From the NCBI GenBank assembly GCA_963704535.1, contig OY969916.1:2232001-2296000 (forward strand): DNA of 64,000 bases, in the 5' to 3' direction. The notes beneath the pieces are model-generated. The model saw nothing but the letters and a program-made list of their open reading frames with translations, was not told where the DNA came from and searched no databases. The DNA is from G963704535 sp963704535 (lineage in GTDB: Bacteria; Chloroflexota; Chloroflexia; Chloroflexales; Roseiflexaceae). A program made the translations under genes and the position numbers. Shown piece after piece: positions 1-7,656 of the stretch. Each line of letters starts with the position of its first letter. Position 1 is the first letter of the stretch.

Positions 1-2
1 TC

Positions 3-524
3 GGCCTATGCGGAATCATCACCGAGATCACCCATATCAAGCAGCGCCAGGAGGATATTGAACGCCTGGAAGCCGAGGTCAACGAGAAGAAAGCATTGCT
101 TGAAACGCAGGGCGCGCTGCTCGACCAGATCTCCGTGCCGGTGATCCAAGTGTGGGAAAACATCCTGCTGCTGCCGCTGATCGGCGTGATCGACGACCGC
201 AGGGCCGCGCAGGTGCTGGAGAACTTGCTCTCGACGATCGGCAGTGCCGGCGCCCAGATCGTGATCGTCGACATCACCGGCGTGCCGGTGGTGGACACCT
301 CAGTCGCCAGCTACCTGATCCACGCCGTCAAAGCCGCCCAACTCCTCGGCTGCCAGACCATCCTGGTCGGAATCAGCCCGGAGATCGCCCAAACCCTGGT
401 CGGCCTCGGCATCGACTTCAGCACGATCACCACCCGCGCGACACTGCAAAACGGCCTCGAATACGCCCTGACACACCTGAAAGGCGAACGAGGCGACAGG
501 CTGATGGGGCTCTCCACGAAGTGA
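3..524 (+). CDS. STAS-domain regulator, C-terminal part (5' truncated)
   Basis: The reading frame is open from the window edge (first full codon at base 3), so the N-terminus lies outside. What remains is a short coiled stretch (QRQEDIERLEAEVNEKK) that looks like the linker after a PAS/sensor domain, followed by a STAS domain of about 110 residues. The STAS core is visible as LLLPLIGVIDDRRA, then VIVDITGVPVVDTSVA, then a helix ending in LLGCQTILVGISPEIAQTL. The aspartate/threonine patch resembles RsbR/RsbS-type antagonists that carry a phosphorylatable Ser/Thr (VPVVDTSVASYL). The likely role is a cytoplasmic stressosome-like or anti-sigma-antagonist regulator. The upstream domain cannot be identified from this window. 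Confidence 0.8.
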   Translation, partial: GLCGIITEITHIKQRQEDIERLEAEVNEKKALLETQGALLDQISVPVIQVWENILLLPLIGVIDDRRAAQVLENLLSTIGSAGAQIVIVDITGVPVVDTSVASYLIHAVKAAQLLGCQTILVGISPEIAQTLVGLGIDFSTITTRATLQNGLEYALTHLKGERGDRLMGLSTK

Positions 525-583
525 TCAGAGGCGGTCTGAAAAGGGGAATTTTGAGTGGTCTGCCACCTCAAACTCCCCGTTCC
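525..583. repeat. MITE-like repeat, type A
   Basis: Immediately after the STAS stop codon the sequence reads AGAGGCGGTCTGAAAAGGGG and then a short palindromic core (TTGAGTGG...CCACCTCAA). It is a diverged copy of the type A element seen many times in the window. It lies between two convergent genes and could also act as a weak hairpin. Confidence 0.7.
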
Positions 584-587
584 AACA

Positions 588-1847
588 TTATTCCTCGTAG
601 CCGCAAAAACGCAGCGCGGCCAGCGCCAGGGTGCGTGCGACTGCTACCAGGTCCGCCACCGGCACATGCTCGTCGGGCCGGTGAGCATTGCGTACATCGC
701 CAGGCCCGAACATCACCGTGGGCGTGTTGCCCACATTCACCAACAGGCGCATGTCGGCGCCATAGGTCATGCCCTCCAGGCGCGCAGCCGCCCCCGACGC
801 AGCCTGGTACGCGCCCGCTACCGTCGTAACCAGCGGGTGATCGACGGGGATAGCGGCCGGCTCGAACTGCCCGCCCCACCACTCCACCAGCGGCGGGTGC
901 TCGCGCAGCCAGGGGTCGGCCTGGGCGACGCCGGCCACCGCCCGCTCGAACATCCGCCGCGCCACCCCGATATTCTCCCCGATCGCCACGCCGTAGCGCC
1001 CCTCGCAGACCAGGCTCTCGGCCACCGACGAGGGCCAGTTGCCGGCATGGAGCGTGCCAATGGACAATGGGTAGGGCAGGGCATAGCGGGCGAACAGCGG
1101 ATCGCTCACGCCAGCGTTGCGCTCGCGCTCCAGGCCCAGCAGCGCCTGCTGGATGGGAATGAACTTCTCGATCGCGCTGACGCCCTCCTCGCGCACGCAG
1201 CCGTGGGCCGAGAGCCCCGGCACTGTCACCCGGAAGTTGAGCGCGCCGGCCTGGGCCGGTGCCACGCATAGCTCGGTCGGCTCAACAATCACGGCGCCGT
1301 CGGCCGTGTAGCCGCGCAGCAGCGTCGCCAGCGTGCCGCAGCCGCCGTCCTCCTCGCCGATCACGCTCTGCACGATCAGCCGGCCCTTCAGCCGCACCCC
1401 GGCCTCGCGCAGGGCCGCCGCCGCGAAAAGCGCGCAGCACAGCCCGCCCTTCATATCCAGCGCGCCGCGCCCGTAGACCCGCCCCTCAGCGATCGTCCCG
1501 CGCCAGGGCGGATAGCGCCAGTTGGCCTCGTCGCCGGCCGGCACCACATCCACATGGCCATTGAAGATCAGGCTGCGCCCGCCGCGATCCTGGCCCATAA
1601 CCCCGACCACGCCAAGCCCACGCTCGCGCTCGACCTCGGCCGAGTAGGCCGGGTGGCGCCGCAGATCCGCGAAGTCGATCTCCCACACGTCGACCTCCAG
1701 GCCGCAGCGCCGCATCTGGGCCGCCACGTGCTCCTGAGCCGCCGTCTCCTGGCCATCCAGGCTGCACACGCCGACCAACTCGCACAGGTACGCCAGCATG
1801 CCGTCGGCGTCGATCGCTTCTAGCACCCGCCGCTCAGTCTCGTTCAT
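588..1847 (-). CDS. M20 family zinc metallopeptidase (ArgE/DapE/acetylornithine deacetylase-like)
   Basis: A 419-residue M20 amidohydrolase/peptidase. Family hallmarks in order: first metal ligand motif GHVDVVP (H98, D100), bridging aspartate in GRGALDMKGG (D131), general base and ligand pair GEEDGG (E165, E166), a further acidic ligand in VEPTE (near E189), and the C-terminal histidine in NAHRPDEHVP. The dimerisation domain occupies roughly residues 200-310. Length and motif order fit acetylornithine deacetylase/succinyl-diaminopimelate desuccinylase relatives, which hydrolyse N-acyl or peptide bonds in the cytoplasm. The exact substrate cannot be read from sequence. Both neighbours are transcribed from the + strand. 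Confidence 0.9.
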   Translation of the reverse strand: MNETERRVLEAIDADGMLAYLCELVGVCSLDGQETAAQEHVAAQMRRCGLEVDVWEIDFADLRRHPAYSAEVERERGLGVVGVMGQDRGGRSLIFNGHVDVVPAGDEANWRYPPWRGTIAEGRVYGRGALDMKGGLCCALFAAAALREAGVRLKGRLIVQSVIGEEDGGCGTLATLLRGYTADGAVIVEPTELCVAPAQAGALNFRVTVPGLSAHGCVREEGVSAIEKFIPIQQALLGLERERNAGVSDPLFARYALPYPLSIGTLHAGNWPSSVAESLVCEGRYGVAIGENIGVARRMFERAVAGVAQADPWLREHPPLVEWWGGQFEPAAIPVDHPLVTTVAGAYQAASGAAARLEGMTYGADMRLLVNVGNTPTVMFGPGDVRNAHRPDEHVPVADLVAVARTLALAALRFCGYEE

Positions 1848-1853
1848 TCAACA

Positions 1854-2085
1854 GCTTCTTTCTTTTTCCACGAAGGACGCGAAGACACGAAGACCACGAA
1901 GATGTAGATCCTTTCTTCCCTTCGCGGTCTTCGCATCTTCATGAGCTTCGTGGTTAAAATACGGCTTCCCCAACAAGCTCTTTCTTTTCCACGAAGGGCA
2001 CGAAGACTACGAAGATTGAGATATCTTCTTCTGCCCTTCGCGGTCTTCGCATCTTCGTGAGCTTCGTGGTTAAAATACGGCTTCC
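1854..2085. repeat. Two copies of a palindromic CCACGAAG/CTTCGTGG repeat
   Basis: Two direct copies (about 1854-1969 and 1979-2085), each containing CCACGAAGG near one end and GAGCTTCGTGG near the other, with CGCGAAGAC/GGTCTTCGC arms between. Each copy is an imperfect inverted repeat and ends in the same TTAAAATACGGCTTCC. Translated, it gives the low-complexity NHEAHEDAKTAK pattern, a recognisable spurious-protein signature of this repeat class in other bacterial genomes. It is non-coding and sits upstream of the M20 peptidase. Confidence 0.8.
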
Positions 2086-2175
2086 TCTTTGACGCCAAGG
2101 TCACGGGGGGCGATTATAGCACACCCGTCCCGGCGCATCAGTGCGATATAATGTCAACTCATTCTCTAAAAGAGC

Positions 2176-2577
2176 ATGGAGCCAGCTATGCAGCGACAGC
2201 TTATCTCAAGCAACACGCCCTGGGAGGCGATCGCCGGCTACTCGCGCGCGGTGCGGGTCGGCAACCTAGTCTACGTCGCCGGGACGACGGCGGCCGACCC
2301 GAGCGGCACGGTCCAGCACTTGGGCGACGCCGCCGGCCAGACTATCTACATCCTGCACAAGATCGAGGCCGCCCTGGCCGAGGCCGGCGCGACGCTGGCC
2401 GACGTGGTGCGCACGCGCATGTTCGTGCGCGACCTGGCCGACTGGGAGGCAGTCGGGCGCGCACACGGCAGCGTCTTCGGCGCCACCCGCCCGGCCTCGA
2501 CACTGGTACGGGCCGAGCTGATCCGGCCGGAGATGCTGGTCGAGATCGAGGTCGACGCGGTCATCGTGACGGGGTGA
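2176..2577 (+). CDS. RidA/YjgF/UK114 family protein
   Basis: A 133-residue protein with the RidA fold pattern: VGNLVYVAGTTAADPSG, the helix HKIEAALAEAGATLADVVRTR, and the C-terminal strand EMLVEIEVDAVI. Canonical RidA hydrolyses reactive enamine/imine intermediates made by PLP enzymes and needs an arginine in a PAR-S-x-x-E-V motif. Here the aligned segment reads RPASTLVRAEL, so the canonical arginine appears to be replaced by serine. This points to a non-archetypal Rid subfamily, possibly without enamine deaminase activity. Two starts are possible: ATG 2176, or ATG 2188 with GGAG six bases upstream. The latter has the better ribosome binding site. A TATAAT hexamer lies at 2147 but I see no convincing -35. 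Confidence 0.85.
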   Translation: MEPAMQRQLISSNTPWEAIAGYSRAVRVGNLVYVAGTTAADPSGTVQHLGDAAGQTIYILHKIEAALAEAGATLADVVRTRMFVRDLADWEAVGRAHGSVFGATRPASTLVRAELIRPEMLVEIEVDAVIVTG

Positions 2578-2751
2578 CAAGATGACAAGGTGACAAGGTG
2601 ACAAGGTGATATTAGTGATAGAGAACCTGTAGGGCAAGCCCTCCGTGGCTGCCCGGACGCCACGCAACACGCAACACGCAACACGCAACACGCAACACGC
2701 AACACGCAACACGTTTCACGCTTCACCCAAATCATAAATCGTAAATCGACT
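2571..2751. repeat. Octamer (TGACAAGG) and heptamer (ACGCAAC) tandem arrays with a dispersed GC-rich repeat
   Basis: The RidA stop codon TGA is the first unit of a GTGACAAG-type array (to about 2607). It is followed by a dispersed repeat (CCTGTAGGGCAAGCCCTCCG, 2625-2665) seen again near 25960 and 33700, and then six units of ACGCAAC (about 2664-2712). A single GTTTCAC unit leads into the next gene. There is no coding signal. Confidence 0.85.
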
Positions 2752-3765
2752 ATGCGCTTCTCAGTCCGCTTCAACAACGATCTCCCGGTCCACGCCTACC
2801 CGGCGCTCGCGCGGGCGGCCGAGGCGGCCGGCTTCCACCAGTTCTGGGTCAGCGACGACCTGTTCCTGCGCGGGGTCTGGCCGATCCTGAGCGCCTGCGC
2901 GCTGGCGACCGAGCGGATCGAGCTGGGCACCTGCATCGTCAACCCCTACACCACCCACCCGGCCGAGATCGCCATGCAGGCCGGCGCCCTCGACGAGCTG
3001 AGCGGCGGCCGCTTCAACCTGGGGCTCGCCGCCGGCGCCGGCGAGTTCCTGGGCTGGATCGGCCTGCCGCAGCAGCACCCGCTCGCGCTCACCGCCGAGA
3101 CGATCGCGGCGCTGCGGGCGCTGTTCGCCGGCGAGCAGGCGCAACCGGCCGGGCGCGCGCTCGCCGGCTGGACCGACGCGGCCTACCTGCGCTTCCCAAC
3201 CCGCCCGATCCCGATCTACCTGGGCGCCATGAGCCCGAAGATGCTGGCGCTGATCGGGGCGGCCGCCGATGGCGGCCTGCCGCTGCTCTTCCCGCCGGAG
3301 CACTACGCCGAGGCCCTGGAGCACATCCGCGCCGGCGCCGCCGCAGCCGGCCGCGACCAGGGCACGCTCGACATCGCGGCCTGCATCTGGGTCTCGGTGG
3401 CCGAGGATCGCGACGCGGCGACCGGCCCGCTGCGCGAGAAGATCGCCTACTACGGCCACGCCATGAGCGAGCACATCCTGGGGCGGCTGGGACTCAGCCG
3501 GGCCGACTTCGCCCCGATCGCCCACGCGCTCCAGGTCAAGCGCGACCTCGCCGGCGCCAGGGACATGGTCACTGAGCAGATGCTGCGGATCGGCGTCGCC
3601 GGCACCACCCGCGACCTGATCGAGCGGCTGGAGCGGCTGGCGGCGCTGGGCGCCCGGCACCTCAGTTTTGGCCCACCGCTCGGCCCTGACCCACTGAACG
3701 CGCTCACGTTGATCGGCCGCGCGGTTATCCCGCACTTTCAGACTGTCCGAAAAAGGAGAGTTTGA
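2752..3765 (+). CDS. LLM-class flavin-dependent oxidoreductase
   Basis: A 337-residue luciferase-like monooxygenase-fold protein. It begins with MRFSVRFNNDLPVHAYPALA and continues through AEAAGFHQFWVSDDLF, RIELGTCIVNPYTTHPAEIA and GRFNLGLAAGAG, the usual TIM-barrel strand/phosphate-binding pattern of F420- or FMN-dependent LLM enzymes (methylene-H4MPT reductase-like branch). It probably acts as a soluble oxidoreductase; the substrate is unknown. The last nine codons (FQTVRKRRV and stop) lie inside a type A repeat, so the native C-terminus was probably replaced when the repeat arrived. The ATG follows directly on heptad repeats, with no strong Shine-Dalgarno sequence. Confidence 0.88.
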   Translation: MRFSVRFNNDLPVHAYPALARAAEAAGFHQFWVSDDLFLRGVWPILSACALATERIELGTCIVNPYTTHPAEIAMQAGALDELSGGRFNLGLAAGAGEFLGWIGLPQQHPLALTAETIAALRALFAGEQAQPAGRALAGWTDAAYLRFPTRPIPIYLGAMSPKMLALIGAAADGGLPLLFPPEHYAEALEHIRAGAAAAGRDQGTLDIAACIWVSVAEDRDAATGPLREKIAYYGHAMSEHILGRLGLSRADFAPIAHALQVKRDLAGARDMVTEQMLRIGVAGTTRDLIERLERLAALGARHLSFGPPLGPDPLNALTLIGRAVIPHFQTVRKRRV

Positions 3766-3841
3766 GGGGGTCGCCCCTCAAACTCCCCCTTTCCACCCTC
3801 GATTGCGATTGATACCTGGGCCTTTTCAGACAGCTTCTGAG
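3739..3841. repeat. MITE-like repeat, type A, overlapping a gene end
   Basis: Left end CAGACTGTCCGAAAAAGG, core TTTGAGGGGG...CCCCTCAAA, right end CCTTTTCAGACAGCTTCTGA. The left end encodes the C-terminus and stop of the LLM oxidoreductase, and the right end abuts the leader of the kinase gene. Confidence 0.85.
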
Positions 3842-3855
3842 AATCGAGAGATGCT

Positions 3856-6800
3856 ATGCTATCAGTTCCGCAGACATGTTTTGCTTGCGGTCGTATCAAT
3901 CGCTCGGTAGCAATCTATTGTGGACAGTGCGGCATATTCATAGACCGCTCCGAGCCATCACAGCCATTTGTCATCTCTCCAGACGATGAACTGCCGCACG
4001 GTTTCAGATTGGGTCAGAAGGAACGATACCAGATCGAGCGTCTCATCGGTCGGGGCGGGTTCGGCGAGACCTACCTTGCCCAGGATACCTACGACCATCG
4101 ACTGTGTATCGTGAAACGCCCACGCGCTAGTGTGTATGCGAACGCGACCGCACTCCGGACCTTTGATCGCGAAGCGCGTGCCCTCGCCCAGTTGAACATC
4201 CCCGGTCATGCCCATATTCCTTTCATCTATGATTACCTGGCTGAGAGTCACTGCCTGGTGATACAGTACATCGATGGCCGGAATTTACGCTCGCTGATCG
4301 AGCAACGTTTAGAACCAATCTCTGAACTCCAGGCGCTTCACTATATTTGTGCTGTCTGCTCGGCGCTGGTCTATATGCACAGCCGGCAACCAGCGCCGGT
4401 GCTACACCGAGACCTGAAGCCAGAGAATATTCTCCTCGATCTCTACGGACAGATCTGGGTGATCGACTTCGGTTTGGCTGGAGGCACCGCGTCCACCGTC
4501 GCCAATGCGCGACCTGATACGACAACTGCGGGCGGCACACGCGGTTACACCCCGCCTGAGCAATGGCGAGGTGAGGCTGAACCACGCTCTGATGTCTATG
4601 CCCTGGCGGCTACGCTCTGCGCTTTGCTGATCGGGCGCACGCCGGCTCTATCGATGGAAGAAAGCTTCCGCCTGCTGCGCCTGCGTCGCCCGGATCTGAG
4701 CCCCCAGATCGAACAACTTATCGGTTGCGGCCTGGCAGAAGCCGTAATAGAGCGCCCAACCGCCCAGGACTTCCTCGAAAAGGCTGAGACGTTACTGCGA
4801 GACATGGTCGCCACCACCCCGCCCTCATCTACCGTTGTCCCAACTCTCGGTCTGTGTGCCGGCCGCGAGGCGAACCTGGAAACGGCCCGCGACCTTATCA
4901 AGCGGCGGCATGGAATCGTCATCACCGGCCCAAATGGGATCGGCAAAACGACTCTAGCTACCCACCTGGCCCAGGAATACATCGGGCAACACCCAGTTTT
5001 CTGGTATACGTTTCGCTCGTACGCCCACACTCATCTGCTCTGGGCGCTGGCAATCTTCCTCGCCCGGCAGGGGTTCCCCGACACCTGGCGTCGACTCCAG
5101 GTAGCGCGAGCTGCCAGCCCCACCATGCATGTCATCAGCGATCATGCTCCACTCACCGAGGCGCAAGCCCTCGATAGGCTGCTGGACGATCTTCAGGAGC
5201 AGAACGCCCTGATCTGTTTGGATGCGCTCCCAATTAACGTCCCTGGTGTCACCCAGCTCTGCGTGCGGCTTTGGGAGATGGCCTGTGAAGGTACTCTGAC
5301 ACTGATCATCACCACAGCTCAGGTGCCCCAGTTCGCTCATAGCTGGCCGCAACTGCCGCTGGTTGGTTTACATGCCGGCGCGGCGCGGATGATGCTGGCG
5401 GTGCCTGGGACGAGCGTGACCGACGCTCACGCGGCAGCACTGGCGAGGCTGGCGAATGGTAGCCCGCAGCAACTTCTGCTGATCGGCGACATGCTGAAGC
5501 GCCAGGCGGCTGACCCAGCCGGGCTGATCGCGCTGTTGACGGCGAGCGCAGTTCCGGATGCGACGATCTTGCAACTCCTCGACGCGAGCCTCGATTCGGT
5601 CGAACGTGACGTGCTACAGGCGGTTTCCATGCTGTTGGATACCGGGGGGACATCTCGCGCGATCAAGGCTGTGCTCCAACGCGATCATATCAGTGCTACA
5701 CTCGCCGACTTGGGCGCACGCCATTTGCTGCTCAGGTGCCCTGACGAAGAACGTGATATTTACACGCTTCCGCTATCACTCCAGATATTCTACTACGACG
5801 GAATGGATCGGGCGCAACGGCGTGCCATGCACCAGCGCGCGGCGGCCTATTATGGGCAGGAAGAATCAGACCCACTTCGCGTGGTGCTGCACCTCGATCG
5901 CGCGGGCGATCATGTAGGAGCTGCGCGTCTAGCGGCGCAGATCGAGTTGGCGCTCAACAGCGGCGAGCCTATGCCGAGCCTCGGTTCGTCCTACGCCCAG
6001 TTGGTGCTGGAACAACTCAGGAGCGGCGAACTTGACCCTTGGGAGCGAGCTGCCGTTTGCACGGTGCAAGGCGAGATTGCTGTACGCCTGGGCGACTATC
6101 AACTCGCCGAAGCGCAACTCAAGCAGGCGATCAGCCTTGGCACCGCTGGTGACGCTACGATACAAGCGAACCGTTACGCGCATTTAGCGATCGTCTATGA
6201 GCGGCTTGGTCTCTATACGCAGGCGGAAGCATGCTGCGCGGAGGGTTTGGCCATCATAGGCCAGGTCGCCGGCCCGAGCCTTGAGGTCGCGCGCCTCTCG
6301 CTCCGCCATGCCGAGGTGCTATTCCGGCAGAGCCGCTACGAACAGACGGCGGAGGTATGCGCCAGTGGGCTTCAGGCGCTGCCACCCGAACCGGCGGCAG
6401 CCGATCTGCGGGTCGCGCTACGCCACCGCCTTGTAACCATTAGGGGCGATCAGGGCTACTACGCCGATGCCATCCGCGAACTCGACGCACTCTTGCCAAT
6501 GGCTCGTCGGGTGGGCGATCCTATGCTGACGGCGGCAGTACTGAATAATCTGGGCCGATATTGCCAGGATCTCGGCCAGTCGGATCGGGCGCGCGAGTGT
6601 CACCAGGAAAGCCTGCATATCAAGGAACAGATCGGTGACGTGGCGGGCCAGGTAGTGTCGCTTATGAACCTGGGACGGCTGCATGTCGGTGAGGGCGATC
6701 CAGCGGCCGGCGTGGTCTGGCTGCGCGAGGCGCTACGGCGGAGCGAGCAGCGCGGCCTACGCATATGGCAAGCGTTGACGCTGCTCAACCTGGGGCAGAC

Positions 6801-7323
6801 CCACCTGGAGCTAGGCGAAGTCGCGCAGGCGGGCGAGGCGTTCAGCAGCTCCCGGCAGCTCTATGAACAGCTTGGCGATACTTCCCGTATCGCGCACTGC
6901 CTCTACTTACGCGGCGATGTAGCGCTGGCGTTGGGTGAGGGCGAAGCCGCCTACATGTATGGTTGCCAGGCGCTTGAGCAGGCGCTGCGGATCGGCAGTG
7001 TGGCGTTCGAGTCGTGCGCGCTGCGGGTGATGGGCGAGGCGGCGCTGGCGCGTGGGCTGCTCGCCCCCGCTACAGAGTATCTTGAGCGAGCAGCGGCCTT
7101 GCAGGAGCATGTGCGAGATCCCTACGACCAGGCGCTGATCTGGGCGGCCCAGGCACGGTTGGCCGAGTCCCTGGGTGACATGGATCAAGCGATCAGCCGC
7201 GCGCGCGAGAGCCTGCGCCTGGCCCGTGAGCAACACGCGGCCCAGGTGATCGCCGCAATGGAGGCCCTGATCGGCCGGTACGATGCCGGGCCGGATGAGC
7301 GCTCCACCAGCACCGGCGCGTGA
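3856..7323 (+). CDS. Ser/Thr protein kinase with zinc ribbon, NTPase and TPR domains
   Basis: A 1155-residue multidomain signalling protein. Residues 8-25 form a zinc ribbon (C8, C11, C22, C25). Residues about 58-315 are a Hanks-type kinase with all key motifs: glycine loop GRGGFGETY (65-73), ATP lysine K87, E106, HRDLKPEN (184-191), DFG (204-206) and the activation-segment end TPPEQW. A P-loop NTPase of NB-ARC/AAA type follows, with Walker A GPNGIGKTT (358-366). Residues about 740-1130 are TPR repeats (e.g. LNNLGRYCQDLGQSDRARE). This resembles STAND-type kinases, in which the NTPase/TPR part senses a signal and controls the kinase. It is intracellular, with no membrane segment. The FHA regulator encoded downstream is a plausible phospho-dependent partner. 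The start has GAGAG five bases upstream. Confidence 0.93.
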   Translation: MLSVPQTCFACGRINRSVAIYCGQCGIFIDRSEPSQPFVISPDDELPHGFRLGQKERYQIERLIGRGGFGETYLAQDTYDHRLCIVKRPRASVYANATALRTFDREARALAQLNIPGHAHIPFIYDYLAESHCLVIQYIDGRNLRSLIEQRLEPISELQALHYICAVCSALVYMHSRQPAPVLHRDLKPENILLDLYGQIWVIDFGLAGGTASTVANARPDTTTAGGTRGYTPPEQWRGEAEPRSDVYALAATLCALLIGRTPALSMEESFRLLRLRRPDLSPQIEQLIGCGLAEAVIERPTAQDFLEKAETLLRDMVATTPPSSTVVPTLGLCAGREANLETARDLIKRRHGIVITGPNGIGKTTLATHLAQEYIGQHPVFWYTFRSYAHTHLLWALAIFLARQGFPDTWRRLQVARAASPTMHVISDHAPLTEAQALDRLLDDLQEQNALICLDALPINVPGVTQLCVRLWEMACEGTLTLIITTAQVPQFAHSWPQLPLVGLHAGAARMMLAVPGTSVTDAHAAALARLANGSPQQLLLIGDMLKRQAADPAGLIALLTASAVPDATILQLLDASLDSVERDVLQAVSMLLDTGGTSRAIKAVLQRDHISATLADLGARHLLLRCPDEERDIYTLPLSLQIFYYDGMDRAQRRAMHQRAAAYYGQEESDPLRVVLHLDRAGDHVGAARLAAQIELALNSGEPMPSLGSSYAQLVLEQLRSGELDPWERAAVCTVQGEIAVRLGDYQLAEAQLKQAISLGTAGDATIQANRYAHLAIVYERLGLYTQAEACCAEGLAIIGQVAGPSLEVARLSLRHAEVLFRQSRYEQTAEVCASGLQALPPEPAAADLRVALRHRLVTIRGDQGYYADAIRELDALLPMARRVGDPMLTAAVLNNLGRYCQDLGQSDRARECHQESLHIKEQIGDVAGQVVSLMNLGRLHVGEGDPAAGVVWLREALRRSEQRGLRIWQALTLLNLGQTHLELGEVAQAGEAFSSSRQLYEQLGDTSRIAHCLYLRGDVALALGEGEAAYMYGCQALEQALRIGSVAFESCALRVMGEAALARGLLAPATEYLERAAALQEHVRDPYDQALIWAAQARLAESLGDMDQAISRARESLRLAREQHAAQVIAAMEALIGRYDAGPDERSTSTGA

Positions 7324-7475
7324 ACGATCAGCCTGACTATACTGCAAATAATGTCTGCTTTGGACATCCTCCCGGATACGGCGTGATGCACGATACCTGA
7401 GTCCAGCGTGTCCATCGCATATCACGCATCACGTCGGGTTGATTTTCTTTCCGATTCCCTCCTCATATACCAATA
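7324..7475. other. Intergenic leader with no gene
   Basis: Together with the promoter and leader peptide that follow, this forms the 333-bp gap between the kinase and the FG-GAP/C11 gene. I see no ORF, repeat element or convincing terminator hairpin in this first part. The sequence is of lower GC than the flanking genes. Confidence 0.4.
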
Positions 7476-7540
7476 TCACATCACTGTGAACTGGGCGTGA
7501 TATAGCAGCGCTGGCTTCAGGCGGCCTGTTTCGCTATGCT
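7476..7540 (+). promoter_or_regulatory. Promoter/operator module of the secreted FG-GAP/C11 gene
   Basis: TCACA-N4-TGTGA (7476-7489) is followed by a second GTGA half-site 11 bp after the first, giving tandem TGTGAACTGGG/CGTGATATAGC. An 11-bp direct repeat is the typical spacing for OmpR/PhoB-type winged-helix regulators. Downstream are a weak -35 CTGGCT (7511-7516), an 18-bp spacer and -10 TATGCT (7535-7540). The same arrangement, with the same distances, precedes the sulfatase gene at 11482-11546. That identity is the main evidence that it is a real regulatory site. Confidence 0.7.
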
Positions 7541-7583
7541 ATGAACACAAACCAGGCATATTGACACTAACAAAGGAGGCTGT

Positions 7584-7640
7584 ATGGGGCGACTGCTCAC
7601 CCGCTCATTGGTCATCCTGGCGGCGTTACTTGTGACATAG
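7584..7640 (+). CDS. Small leader ORF (18 aa, signal-peptide-like)
   Basis: ATG at 7584 is preceded by a strong AAAGGAGG (7572-7579). It encodes MGRLLTRSLVILAALLVT and then TAG, 16 bases before the next gene's start. It looks like the positively charged N-region and hydrophobic core of a signal peptide cut off by a stop codon. It could be a translated leader that couples ribosomes to the downstream gene, or the remnant of an older signal peptide. No homology can be claimed. Confidence 0.5.
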   Translation: MGRLLTRSLVILAALLVT

Positions 7641-7656
7641 TGTAACAGGAGGGCAT

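Noticed and set aside
1844..2104. 86-residue minus-strand ORF rich in HEAHED/KTAKGR
   Set aside because: It is the translation of the palindromic repeat; two out-of-phase repeat copies explain it.
2664..2712. Regular ACGCAAC units resembling a CRISPR or satellite
   Set aside because: Period is 7 bp with no spacers; no cas genes in the window. Treated as heptad repeats.
7476..7489. TCACA-N4-TGTGA as a CRP site
   Set aside because: CRP sites are TGTGA-N6-TCACA; here the half-sites are in the opposite order and spacing, and the 11-bp direct repeat fits better.
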